A DNA stretch of 64,000 nucleotides, taken from the NCBI GenBank assembly GCA_023375675.1, contig JALQBC010000016.1, positions 496,001 through 560,000 of the forward strand, given 5' to 3'. Shown in pieces: positions 18,278-28,353 of this stretch. This DNA is from Cytospora piceicola. Lineage: Eukaryota; Ascomycota; Sordariomycetes; Diaporthales; Cytosporaceae. The notes below the pieces were generated by a model. That model saw only the letters and a list, made by a program, of their open reading frames with translations. It ran no database searches and was not told where the DNA came from. Position 1 is the stretch's first letter; each line of letters begins with the position of its first letter. A program made the position numbers and the translations under genes.

Positions 18278-18964
18278 CCTCTGCAGGTGCAGGTGCGTCT
18301 ACTAGGCAGTTGCAGATGTAGGCATGATTACATAATATCAGGCGTGCAAAACTGCTAAGTAAGCTGGTGTGCACTCTGCCTTTACGGAATACCTACTTAA
18401 GTAGATACTACCCAGATGATATTCTACTTTCTACCTCCCTCTAGTTAGGAATTGTCACCGTAGAAATCAGATGCCAGCTGTAGCACTCAAGTGGCTTTGC
18501 TTTATGAGTAGTGATCAGCCTAGGTTTCACGTTCTGTCCAATCAAGTGTTGATTGCCATCCGCATTAGGAAGGCACCTAGACCGGCCGCCTATACGCGCC
18601 AGCATAACTAAGTCTCGGCAACCTCATACTTCGCTCAATGCATATGTGCGTTCCCTCCGCTCTCTGCACTATCTCTGAAACAAGTGTTAAACATATAATT
18701 CTGTTAGCTAAGGGATATAGTCGAGCTAAAAGGCCTCGATTTACCGCAGTATACCTATGGAAATTATGTAATAGGCGGATGAACCTCTGAGTTAACACTA
18801 GTAGTTTGGTAACACCCTCTTTGCCACCAAAACCGCCCATTGGGCGTTGCATATCACCCTCCACTGCTTGTTGTGCGACACAGGCAGCCCAATAATTGTA
18901 GGCCTCACCGTACCATGTTTCCAAAGCGGGGTCAAACACACCCTCAACTGTGACTCCTCATCGC
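18278..18964. other. intergenic region, no supported gene
   Basis: This 690-bp spacer is AT-richer than its neighbours. A 120-codon leftward frame (18577-18939) was considered and rejected. I see no RNA gene. Confidence 0.5.
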
Positions 18965-20266
18965 CTATTTGTGTTTCCGAGGTGGGAGACCAAGACCTGT
19001 AATGTTTGCAGAAGGCGAAAGTCCTCTGATAAGCTCGCTCATGACCAAACCACTGCCGGGGCCCAAGGTGATCCCGTCCCTCCCATGCCTAACGTTCAGG
19101 AACACGCCGCCGTCTGCCATGACTCATTTTCCATCAGGACCTCAAGTGCTACCTTCGAGGTGATGGGGTGACCAATGCTCCAAATCGGGCGGTAGGCACG
19201 GCCTTCATCCAAGATTTTCATCTTCGACGATGGTGCAGCCAAGACACTTCTGGCTGCTTGCATCATCTGATCGACATACCCAGGCTGTGCCTTCACGTCG
19301 GTCACTTTCTCCGAAAGCTCCTGTGTTCCCGCAAGATACCCACCAACATAGAGGCGACCATCTATGTAGTCGGAAAGATCAAGTCTCTCCCCCAACAGAC
19401 CCTGTAGGTAGACTTGGTCGCAACGGCTCCGGTGGCCCGTATAGCCGGAGACCTCAAGTTGGAGGAAGTTCCCCGACTTGGAGTCTTGGTCATAGGGGAC
19501 TTCCACCGTCGATGCTGGGAAGAGTGAACCGAAGACACGCTGACTCCAGGGGCCAGCAGCTATGACCAAATTCCTGCAAGGGATGCGTCGTTTACTCCCG
19601 GGTGACATGTCGACTGTCTCCGGGCTTTCAAGCTCAACTTGAATGTCAACCATCCTGCCGGAATCTATGTCCACGCCCGTGACTTGGGATTCGAGCAGGA
19701 TGGCCACGTTCATTCTCACTATTTCTCGCTTTAGGAATTGAGAAAAGAATTTTGGTGTCTGTTCGGTGTTGATCATCAGCCAGCGTATACCAAGGCAGCG
19801 TCGGCTAGTGGTAGAATGATGCTCACAAACGCGCTGCTAGTGCTGGGTCGCCATCCAGACGGTCGATGAATTTGCCGTCGTACTCAAACCAACGCGACAG
19901 GGTGTGATCGCTGGTCGAGTCGTCTTGTGAGTGGGTGTTGCTATTCATAGCCTTGTGTGGGCGATGGACAACGATCCCACTGAACCCCCACTCTTCCCGG
20001 CCACCGTAACGGACTGCAAGGTCGTTGTGTAGTCTCCATGATAGGGAGCCCAGGGGAGCTGTTTCTTGCGTGAAGCCGTAGTCTCCCAAGACGCCATTTG
20101 CCTTTCCAGATGCACCGAGGAAAAGCTCCGGGGCCCGGTCGATGATAGTAATATCGGTTCCAGACCCTCCCTGGGCCAGAGCAAGATAGTAGGCCATGGC
20201 AACACCGATGATACCGCCACCAATAATAACAGTGCCGTTGCCACTTGAGCTTACCTGCTGGTTCAT
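18965..20266 (-). CDS. FAD-dependent oxidoreductase (DAO family), probably disrupted near the C-terminus
   Basis: This is a glycine/D-amino-acid oxidase-type flavoenzyme. The ATG at 20266 starts MNQQ, and the Rossmann motif VIIGGGIIGVAMA follows at about residues 13-25. Downstream are NLVIAAGPWS, GRAYRP and PITSK, and at the C-terminus VRHGRDGITLGPGSG, the conserved HG..G FAD-contact segment. Two joints are irregular. Between 19826 and 19805 the frame needs either a 22-nt gap (too short for an intron) or a 79-nt intron (19805-19883, donor GTACGA). Near 19105 the frame must shift by one base to reach the HG..G segment, and no intron does this without removing family-typical residues. The gene is therefore likely a pseudogene or carries a sequence error. 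It is divergent from the P450. Confidence 0.7.
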
Positions 20267-20730
20267 GGTGCCGTCAAGAAACACTGTTGGACACGTTACA
20301 GTATTGGAAGAATTCTGTACCGATGGAACTTTAGACCAAGTCGAGGTATACTTGTTTCGTGTGACCGGGAGGTGGAATAAGGAAGCAGTATGCGAGCCTA
20401 TCGAGGACCAGATGATTCGTCATGTTGATCATTGCCATACCAGTTTTTAGACCACAGACTAGTAGGTCTTTAGACCACCCTTCAAGTTCACTAAGCAGAC
20501 CTGAGATATCACTGTTTGGCTTACAGGTGAGAGGCACTTTATAGGTGTTGTATTATATGTGATACATCTGCATTAGACTGCTTCTCACTGCAACCTTGTT
20601 CAGCATGGTGTCAACTCTGGCTCCAATTGTATCTATATAGGTAGGTCAGTCATCACACAGAGCATTCCCAACCCTTTCCAGTTCTCAGACATTGTTCTGA
20701 TGACTTGAACCCCGAAGGTTGTTTTACAGT
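20267..20730. other. divergent promoter region between oxidoreductase and P450
   Basis: This 464-bp spacer is shared by the divergent FAD oxidoreductase and P450 genes. I see no gene and no clear operator. Shared regulation is possible from the layout only. Confidence 0.4.
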
Positions 20731-22357
20731 ATGTGGACGCTTATAGTAAGTCTGAAGGTTGCTGCCCTTCTCTTGGTCGGGTATATCCTCGGTAGTTTCA
20801 TCTGGCAGATCGTTTACTACCGATTCTTCCATCCCCTGGCCAACTTTCCCGGACCCTTCTGGGGGACTGTCACTCGACTATGGATCGCCTACCACAGCGT
20901 CAAGGGGGATGAATGCGTTGTTCTCCAGGCCTTGCACAGGAAGCATGGTATGTATGGACTTACTAAGCTGGCACAGTTCATGGAGTTCTAATGAACCTTC
21001 AAGGTCCCGTCATCAGAATCACCCCAACCATGCTCCTGGTGAGCGATGCTAGCAAGCTCCCGGAGATCTACAGCCGCTACGCGGACAAGTCCAAGCACTA
21101 TATCACCGGAAGCTTTGGAAAGGTCGAGTCGCTTTTCAACATGCAAGACTCCAAGATCCACTCACGCTTTAGAAAGATCGCGGCAGCTCCTTACAGCTTC
21201 ACCAGCGTCAAGAGGATGGAGCCCCTGATCGATGAACTCATCTCTGAGTGGGTGAGCAAGCTGGACGACACATTCGCCAGACCGGGAAAGAAATTCGACT
21301 TTGCTCCGTGGGCTGCTTACATGGCCTATGATATTATCTCTGCAGCTGGCTTCGGGCAACAATTCGGCTTTATCGAGCAGGGGAAGGACGTCGAAGGGCT
21401 GATACAGGGTTTCCACGATGGGTTGGTCCCGTTTGGGATCATGGCCCGACTGTACCCGTTCACCGAGTGGGTGAAGAATACCTGGTTCGGGGAGAAGTAC
21501 CTCGTTGCTAGTCCTGAGCAAGAATCCGGCATAGGGGTCTTGATGCGGTCTCGCGACAAGCTCATCGCCCAGAGGTTCAGGGATATCGAGACAGGAACCA
21601 ACATCCGATTCCATCTGCTCCAAACGTAAGTGACTTTCGCTAAGCCTGATGCTGTGCTGTGTCGACATGCTGACGAGCAAACAGATTCATCGAAGCCCGA
21701 GACGAGAAAGGTGACCCGCTAGACTTGGAATATATCAAGGCCGAGGTCCTTCTCGTCCTGCTCGCGGGAGCAGACACGACGGGCACGGCTTTCCAGGCTA
21801 TGGTTCTCCATATCATGTCCAACCCCTCGGTGTACGAGACACTCATAGCCGAGATCGACGAAGCTACTGCGACGGGCAAACTCTCCTTCATTCCGCAGTA
21901 CGACGAGGTCATGGCACATTGTCCGTACTATATCGCCTGTGTCCGGGAGGCAATGCGCCTCAACCCATCTGCGCCGAGCCTCTTCCCACGGCTGGTCCCT
22001 AAAGGCGGGATGGAGCTATTCGGGAAATATGTGCCCGAGGGGACGGAGTTGACTTGTAACCCGTGGTTGGTTCATCGTGATGAGAATATCTATGGCGCTG
22101 ATGCGGAAGTCTTCCGACCTGAACGTTGGTTGGATGAGGAAAGGGCCAGAGTGTACAACAGATATAACATGGTCTTCGGGTATGGTGCTCGTCAGTGCCT
22201 TGGTCGGGACTTTGCATACATGGAGCTGTATAAGGCACCATTGCAGTTCTTCCGAACCTTCAGGACGAAGCTTCTGAATGAGAAGCCAGGGAAATATATT
22301 GTCAAGGGAGGAGTCAGCTACTTCGAGGACATGTGGATGAACATCGAAAGGCGATAA
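20731..22357 (+). CDS. cytochrome P450, 503 aa
   Basis: This is a membrane-anchored heme-thiolate monooxygenase, most like fungal pisatin-demethylase/benzoate-hydroxylase type P450s by general pattern; the substrate is unknown. Exons are 20731-20947, 21004-21625 and 21685-22357 (introns of 56 and 59 nt). The ATG at 20731 was chosen because the frame upstream opens only with TTG. The N-terminal hydrophobic anchor (residues about 3-30) is followed by a proline hinge, FPGPFWG. The I-helix reads AGADTT at about 306-311. ExxR is EAMR, and PERW is present. The heme loop is FGYGARQCLG with the ligand Cys at about 451. All key residues are intact, so the enzyme is probably functional in the ER. Neighbours are a DAO-family oxidoreductase and an esterase. 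Confidence 0.93.
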
Positions 22358-22668
22358 GGCTCAGGTCTTTTCCGATCTGTGTCTTCCGGGTTGGTATATG
22401 GGGCCTGGTGATGGTTGATCCGGAGTGGTAGGCGACCAAGCTACTTCCAAGGAGGTGATGAGGCCAGATTGAAGGGCGGAAGTGGCCTTATGGATGTGGC
22501 CGTTGAAAACATGATATGATTTAGGAAAGGGAGTAGTTAGTAATAAGCAACAGCCCGAGTAAAATTGTCTGGCAGAAGGGATAGTCAAGTGAAATAAATA
22601 TTCCTGGATTTAAACTAACATGTATGTACGGAGATGCATACAATGAAGCCGCAGGTGTTGAGGCGAGT
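22358..22668. other. convergent 3' spacer
   Basis: About 310 bp separate the convergent P450 and esterase genes. I see only AT-rich sequence that could carry the two polyadenylation sites. Confidence 0.4.
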
Positions 22669-24415
22669 CTAGACCAAACCCTTGACCATAGCTTCCTGCC
22701 ACCATGTACATCTCGCGTTGGCCATATCATCCGTCGTCGTCAACAGCCCAGAGTAAGCAAGCTCAACCACGGTCGAATCACTCCCATACGCCGGGAAATG
22801 CAGCGCAGTCCTAGCCGGACTGCCATTTGGGTCGCCAGTGATGGCGAAGCCGACAATGTAATCCTGAAGCGCATGTGCAATCGTCGCATTGACCCGCAGC
22901 CCATCGTCAGGGGTGCTGATATCGCCGTTGAAGAAGGTGTACGGGGTGTCCTGGGCGTGATACCCGGGGGGGTACGCAAAGATGTAGTTGTGAGTCGCAT
23001 TGTTCAGGGCCTGCGCGATGTACCGCGTCGAACAGCTGAAGACGACATCGCTGGTGATCTGGACGCCGCGGACAACCTCGCTCTCGTAGTCTGACGACGG
23101 ATAGAGAACATCAAGGATGTAGGTCATGGTTGACAGGGAGATCTCGGGGAAGACGCGCTCCAGCTCGTAGACGAGGTCGACTTCTGTTGAGATGTTGGTT
23201 GGGACAAAGGGGACAGCCTCAAAGGAGTTGTGGCCGGCCATCACGTTGACATCCGAGTGGTATTTGCCCTCAGCCAGCAGGACCTGGGGCAGTGCTGATA
23301 CGTAAGTTCGGTCAGGTGCGGGCCCGTATATGAAGAGGCCCTGGGATGCCCCCATGACGACGTCAAAGTTGACGGACTGGAGGGTGTTGGAATCCAAGGC
23401 AGCAAGCTTTGATGCGTCGGTGATTCTTTGGCCTGTGATATTCGATGCCTCGGCCAGTGTCTTCTCGTAGGCTCCTTCAAGGTCTAGGTTGAACTGGAAG
23501 GCAGGAGACTGGATGATGCCCTGCGCGAAAGGGAGGCTACCGGCCCCACCATATGAAGTGATGTGGTGGAGGATACTGGCTGCACCGGCTGACTCCCCGA
23601 TGGCAGTGACTCTACCGGGGTCACCTCCAAAGAGATGAATATATCTCTGCACCCATTCGAAAGCCACACGCTGGTCGTAGAGGCCGAGGTTTGGAGTGAT
23701 TCCCCCGCCACCCAGCCAGCCGAACAAGCCTAGACGATAATTAATGCTGATGAAGATGACGCCTTCGCTATCATGCAACATCGACCGGGCAATTATACCG
23801 GCTGGGTCGCCAGAGGAGGTCTTCGAGCCGTATGTGAAGCCGCCCCCATGCATCCACACCACAACAGGGGCTTGTAAGGGTCAGCTATTGTAAGGAATAG
23901 ACCTCGACCGGGAAGACAAACCTGCTGATGACACATTTCCATCAAAGACCTTGGCAGGCACATATACGTCGAGCATCAAGCAAGCCTCAGTTTGTCCCGA
24001 CTGGGCAGACAGAATCCCCTTCATCACATCGGTGGTGACACGTCTGGCATCAGCCTCAAGTTCGATAATCCATTCTGGATATGCTTGCATGCATATCACG
24101 TCAGACGAGCCATCGTTGACGTTAACGCTGCTCCCTGTAGGCAAACCGACGACATGGAAGCGCCGGTCATCGACAGGCTGATCGGCGTAGGGGATGTTGC
24201 TGAAGATGTAATAATCCCCAGACGACTAGCAGATCCGTCAATTGATAATTCTTAGATGCAGGTATGAAGGAATATACATTGGTACTGGCCGTATGAATTT
24301 CATATCCCAGGTCTACTGACGGGGTCACATCCTGTCTTGAAGTGAGGGTCCTGAACGGCGAGGCCAATGCCATCCCGACAAGAAACACCAGAGTGGAAGA
24401 AGGGCCTGACAACAT
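22669..24415 (-). CDS. secreted type-B carboxylesterase/lipase, 547 aa
   Basis: This alpha/beta-hydrolase of the carboxylesterase type-B (COesterase) family hydrolyses carboxylic esters, probably outside the cell. Exons are 24278-24415, 23922-24225 and 22669-23870; introns are 52 and 51 nt. The N-terminus MLSGPSSTLVFLVGMALA is a signal peptide. The oxyanion region is VVVWMHGGGF. The nucleophile Ser at about 241 lies in GESAGA. A His in GYHAQDTPYTF stands at the usual catalytic position, and the acid in NSFEAVPF is plausible. Several N-glycosylation sequons occur (NAT, NIS). Length and motif order match fungal extracellular carboxylesterases. It is convergent with the P450, so it may belong to the same degradative or biosynthetic group. 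Confidence 0.9.
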
Positions 24416-25589
24416 GATGGGCGTGCGGTAAAGAGAAGGTCAGGAAAGAACAGAGGCCAGGTCGCATGGTGGAGCTACGACAAGGAACCAGAGGACTTGG
24501 CAAAACACGACCCTAATATAGATACCATGGTGATCGCGGGGATATAACATGGAACCACGGAAGGATTCTATGGGAACACGGGAGGATACGAAGGGAACAC
24601 GGGAGGATATCAAGGGAACACGGGAGGATACCAAGGGAAACCGCTCCGCCTATTACTTTCAATTTCCTCACAGCCAACGATACCCCGCCTCAATTTCGGT
24701 TTGAATTGATAATCATTATTGCACTCGCCTCCTCGCGCCACAGCCATGATGCGTTCGGCTTAGGAATATCACTGATTCCACATGGAGATGATGGTAATCA
24801 GGGGGCTGGAGCAGTTTCGCTCCCCGCCAAGCATTGCTAACGCGGTTGAGGCGATTGCAAGACTACCCCTGAGCCTCAGGATCGAGCATGATGAAGCCCC
24901 GGTCGATGCCCACCCTCAAAATCCGTAGTATGTATGGGGATACACTATAGATCCGGGATCCGGTACTCTTGTGCTTGTCAATTCGTCTTGCTCGCCGTTG
25001 GGGTCCGTCCTCATGCGGCACTACGCCGCATATTTGGCCCGGCATGCGAGGAATGCTCAGAGATTTGGTATGAATCTCGTGTACCGTTCATACATAGGAT
25101 GCAACCCGGAGTTGCATGACGTACCGTCCGAAGACCTCGCATTGGGCTGGCAATTGTGTGTAGTATGTGCAACGGGTGAAGAACCCGGTAACGTCTATCA
25201 ATTTGGCGCCTTTCCGACGGTGGGTGTTGCAGGAAAAGGTATCATTCTTTCGGCTTTCACTGATACAGATCGATAGTCTGGAATGCTCATTCGTGGAAGC
25301 ATCGACCAGAGATGCAATAGCTTGGACGTTCTCCTAATGATATCGGTCCCGGTCATAGCGGACGTGAACTGTCGTGGTGCCAGTTGCTGCTTGGTGTGGA
25401 TTGGGATATCAAGATCAAGTCTGGAATGAATAAGCGAGACAGCAGTCAATTCTCCCCGTGTTCGTACTCATCGCGGAGGTGCTCCGAGGTCAGCGGACAA
25501 ACTCCATCTGCAGCCACTGTCTTCCTACATCTTTCGTTGTCTGGCTTACCCCGAAAGTGTCTTTCTTTCACCCTTGACGTGTCTTGATT
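24416..25589. other. intergenic region with minisatellite
   Basis: About 1.2 kb between the esterase promoter and the 3' end of the helicase-related gene. It holds a 21-bp minisatellite (separate entry). A 101-codon rightward frame at 24971-25276 was not accepted. I see nothing else. Confidence 0.5.
24572..24639. repeat. 21-bp minisatellite, three copies
   Basis: Three consecutive units of GGGAACACGGGAGGATA plus four variable bases lie about 160 bp upstream of the esterase ATG. A more diverged unit (GGAACCACGGAAGGATT) precedes them at about 24551. Confidence 0.85.
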
Positions 25590-27767
25590 TTAACCTGCGA
25601 CGGTGTCCTGCGCTTCACCATTGGCAGTTTCCTGCTGCCTATCGTTCATGACCGCCTCAATCGGGACATCCTTCAGCAACTTGTAGAACTCTATGGACGA
25701 CCAAGAGTGCTTGACGTAGTCTTCAACCGCCTTGTGCATCGCGTCGTGCAGTACCTCGCGTGCCTCGAGGACCTTTCCTCTAACCTCTTTGTCTGAAAGG
25801 CCTGGGATTTGAGACTTCACGAAGACAGGGAGCCACCCGTTAATGACGAGCTGTGCTGTGTCCGGCTGAGGAGGGACTCCGGTCTCTTCTGCGACCGACA
25901 GGTCTTCCCCAAAAAGTACGGCCTGCCAGGTCGAGATGGGCGAGGAGTATTGGGCTGTTAGGCCACGCCCTTCCGGGTCCTCAGATGTCCCACTTAAGAC
26001 AGCCAGAGGGCCATTTTCCAGAATCTTCTGGAGTTGTTTGACGCTCATGGGGGATCTGAGGGGTGATCCGATATGAACTTGTTGAGACCCGACGCGCAGC
26101 TCTGGTAGTGCTCCGGGTATCAAGGTGCCATACCCGTACTGAGCGATGTTGTGACCAAAACCCAGCGCCAGGAGGTGTCGTACTACGGGCATCTTGGTGG
26201 AATTCATATTCAGACTACCGCCGTATGGTTTCCGCCTCACCTCAAGCTTACTACCAGGGATATCTATGTTCGAGTCCCCCTCAGGAGGACCAGCAAGGCT
26301 TGCGGATCTTAGGATCCGCTCAATGTCTCTGGCGGCAGTGTTGACGGAACGGATGCCATCGGGATCAAACTGGGCATAGCGCCCGGCAATATTCCGGGCG
26401 GATTCTGCATCCTTCCTGATCTCTTTGCGGCAGCGCTGATAGAAAAGTACAAGTTCTGAATGATCGCCATGCAGAGTATTCGTCAAGTGCGGGTTGAGGT
26501 TCGACTGGTTGGTTGGAAACGTCTCGGCATGCTCTAATTTTCGATAGACATCGTGTTTGCCGAGGGCAGCCAGTATGATTGTTGGCTCTATACACCTGAC
26601 ACTCCCGCCCAGGAGGAGCATCTTCGCCGTGGATGAAGGGAACGGCAAGGTCGTGAGGAACGTGTCGAGGTCTGGGGATTGACGGACGGCTGAATCCTGG
26701 CTCGTCGACTGGCTTTCGCCGTTATTTACATCCTTGTCAGTCAGGTAGTAAGATCCATGGGGTTTTCCGTCCTGGTCCAGCCCTGGTACCGTGGTGAGGT
26801 AGTGCTTTGCCGCCCTTATAAAACTCTGCAACAATTCCATACGATACTCGTCAACCACGATCTTGGCCAGGAAAGGATTTTCCGGACCTGCTGGCCATAG
26901 TTCAGAGTGCCCCTTGACGATATCATTAGCCAATGCAAGAGGGCTGATGGATTTGGCCAAGGGCCCGACCGCCGATACAGCGGGCTTCCCAAGTTGCCTC
27001 TCCCCTGAAAATATACGCGCTTCGTATGCGTCTGATACTGTCTTTGTGACGTCTCTCCTCAGGTCCCCAGTGGGTATAGACATCATCCGACAGTAGGCAA
27101 CGATGATGGCTACCGCGTTTCGGGGTCCGACGTCGACCAGAGGGAAGGTTTCCAGCTTTGCAAGGGTCTCAGGACTGCTCAACATGAGCTCGAACTGGAT
27201 AGAGGCGGCGACTTCGGCCAACATTCGTGTTGAACCGTGGCTCGAGACCGATATTCCAAGCTCATCCAGGGCAATAGTCACTTTCCAGCACGGTATTTCA
27301 CTGGTTGGACCAGTGACAGTAGGAACAGCAGTGACTTCAGGCAGAAGGCCATATTTCAAAGTGCGTATGGAGAGGTCCAACAGAAGGCGACGAACATTGT
27401 TGACGGAGGGCACCTCTGTAGCTGGTATCGACGGCGCCGGCTCGGAGGGCCCGGTAGACCGCTTCACCGCAAGGCCTCGGTTGGCGGGCTTGGCCTTTTC
27501 AAAGATAATTGCGAAATCGTCGACCCATCCCCTCGCGGGTGCTTCCTCAGGCTGGCTGCCATCTGGTCTAGGTTTTGAGGTGGTGTACATGCGAGACCCA
27601 GAATACGTGGATGGGCACGACAGACGCGGAAGCTTGCCCTGATGCTGCTGATCATGACTATGAGCCTCCACCCGGGTCCGTGCCCTCAGGTGGTCGACTT
27701 GGGAGAGTGAAGTGGACCATATTGAGCGCCGCCACGCCGAAGGTGTGGCCGGTAGCACGCGGCTCAT
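25590..27767 (-). CDS. DEAH-helicase-related protein lacking the motor domain (HA2/OB-like), 725 aa
   Basis: This single-exon gene starts at the ATG at 27767. The first 60 residues are rich in Arg and Ser and poor in acidic residues (SAWRRSIWSTSLSQ), as in a mitochondrial presequence. Residues about 120-195 look like a double-stranded-RNA-binding motif (LKYGLLPEV, HGSTRMLAEVAASIQFE). From about 270 on, the order follows the helicase-associated HA2 and OB domains of DHX29/DHX57-type helicases: PSSTAKMLLLGGSVRCIEPT, GDHSELVLFY, RHLLALGFGHNIAQYG, STWQAVLFGEDLSV and LVINGWLPVFV. No Walker A GxGKT, DEAH, SAT or QRxGRxGR is present anywhere, so both RecA domains are missing although the frame is intact. 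The inferred role is RNA or ribosome binding in mitochondria without ATPase activity. Confidence 0.7.
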   Translation of the reverse strand: MSRVLPATPSAWRRSIWSTSLSQVDHLRARTRVEAHSHDQQHQGKLPRLSCPSTYSGSRMYTTSKPRPDGSQPEEAPARGWVDDFAIIFEKAKPANRGLAVKRSTGPSEPAPSIPATEVPSVNNVRRLLLDLSIRTLKYGLLPEVTAVPTVTGPTSEIPCWKVTIALDELGISVSSHGSTRMLAEVAASIQFELMLSSPETLAKLETFPLVDVGPRNAVAIIVAYCRMMSIPTGDLRRDVTKTVSDAYEARIFSGERQLGKPAVSAVGPLAKSISPLALANDIVKGHSELWPAGPENPFLAKIVVDEYRMELLQSFIRAAKHYLTTVPGLDQDGKPHGSYYLTDKDVNNGESQSTSQDSAVRQSPDLDTFLTTLPFPSSTAKMLLLGGSVRCIEPTIILAALGKHDVYRKLEHAETFPTNQSNLNPHLTNTLHGDHSELVLFYQRCRKEIRKDAESARNIAGRYAQFDPDGIRSVNTAARDIERILRSASLAGPPEGDSNIDIPGSKLEVRRKPYGGSLNMNSTKMPVVRHLLALGFGHNIAQYGYGTLIPGALPELRVGSQQVHIGSPLRSPMSVKQLQKILENGPLAVLSGTSEDPEGRGLTAQYSSPISTWQAVLFGEDLSVAEETGVPPQPDTAQLVINGWLPVFVKSQIPGLSDKEVRGKVLEAREVLHDAMHKAVEDYVKHSWSSIEFYKLLKDVPIEAVMNDRQQETANGEAQDTVAG

Positions 27768-28353
27768 ATGTGAACTCGGGTTGCGACTGACGATGCATGT
27801 GCACCGGTTCTTTGCAGCTAATTAGCTTCGGCTTTGGCCAGTGAGGGGAGATTCAGATGAGGCCTACCGGTAGCCGTGCCATTGCTGAGCTGCAGAATGC
27901 TCCTATTCGCTATTATGCATGTGCTTCCTGCTCTGATGATGTCGCTGGACAAGGCGAGCTGTGCTCATGAAGGGAGAAGAAGCTTGAGATCTGCTGCGTG
28001 CTGGGGTACCTTGGCACTTTGGTACCTGGGTACATGCTCAAGTACCCGAGTACTTACCTTACTGTGTAGTTTATGAGTAATCTCGGGAGTCTCGGCATGT
28101 AGTTGAGACTTTTGGCGGCAGGCAGCGCAAAGGATCCTGAGGTCCCTAGTTGACGTTCGGTACGTACCGCCTCGAGCCAATCAGCCCACTTACAAAAAAG
28201 TGACCTGACCTGGTTCGACTTTATATGTCAACGCTCTGCTCTACTCTTTGCGAAGATCACCGTGTTGTTACGTTCGTCTTCTGCCGCAACTTTCTTCTTA
28301 CTGGGTGATCCAAGGCTGTCAGGTAGTTGGTGCATTGTCTGTGACCTGAAACC
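27768..28353. other. divergent promoter with TACC/GGTA repeats
   Basis: This 586-bp spacer lies between the divergent helicase-related gene and COX15. A cluster of GGTACC, GTACCTGGGTAC and AGTAC units lies at 28004-28058. Both flanking products are predicted to be mitochondrial, so a shared promoter is plausible but not shown. Confidence 0.45.

Noticed and set aside
18577..18939. 120-codon leftward frame
   Set aside because: Short, no recognisable domain, no good start context, and composition unlike neighbouring genes; it could be a relic but cannot be supported.
19805..19826. 22-nt GT-AG intron in the FAD oxidoreductase
   Set aside because: It joins the frames exactly but is far below the minimum size of fungal spliceosomal introns; a 79-nt alternative or a real break is more likely.
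24971..25276. 101-codon rightward frame
   Set aside because: It has a few Cys and plausible codons, but no signal peptide, domain or splice partners; it is likely chance.
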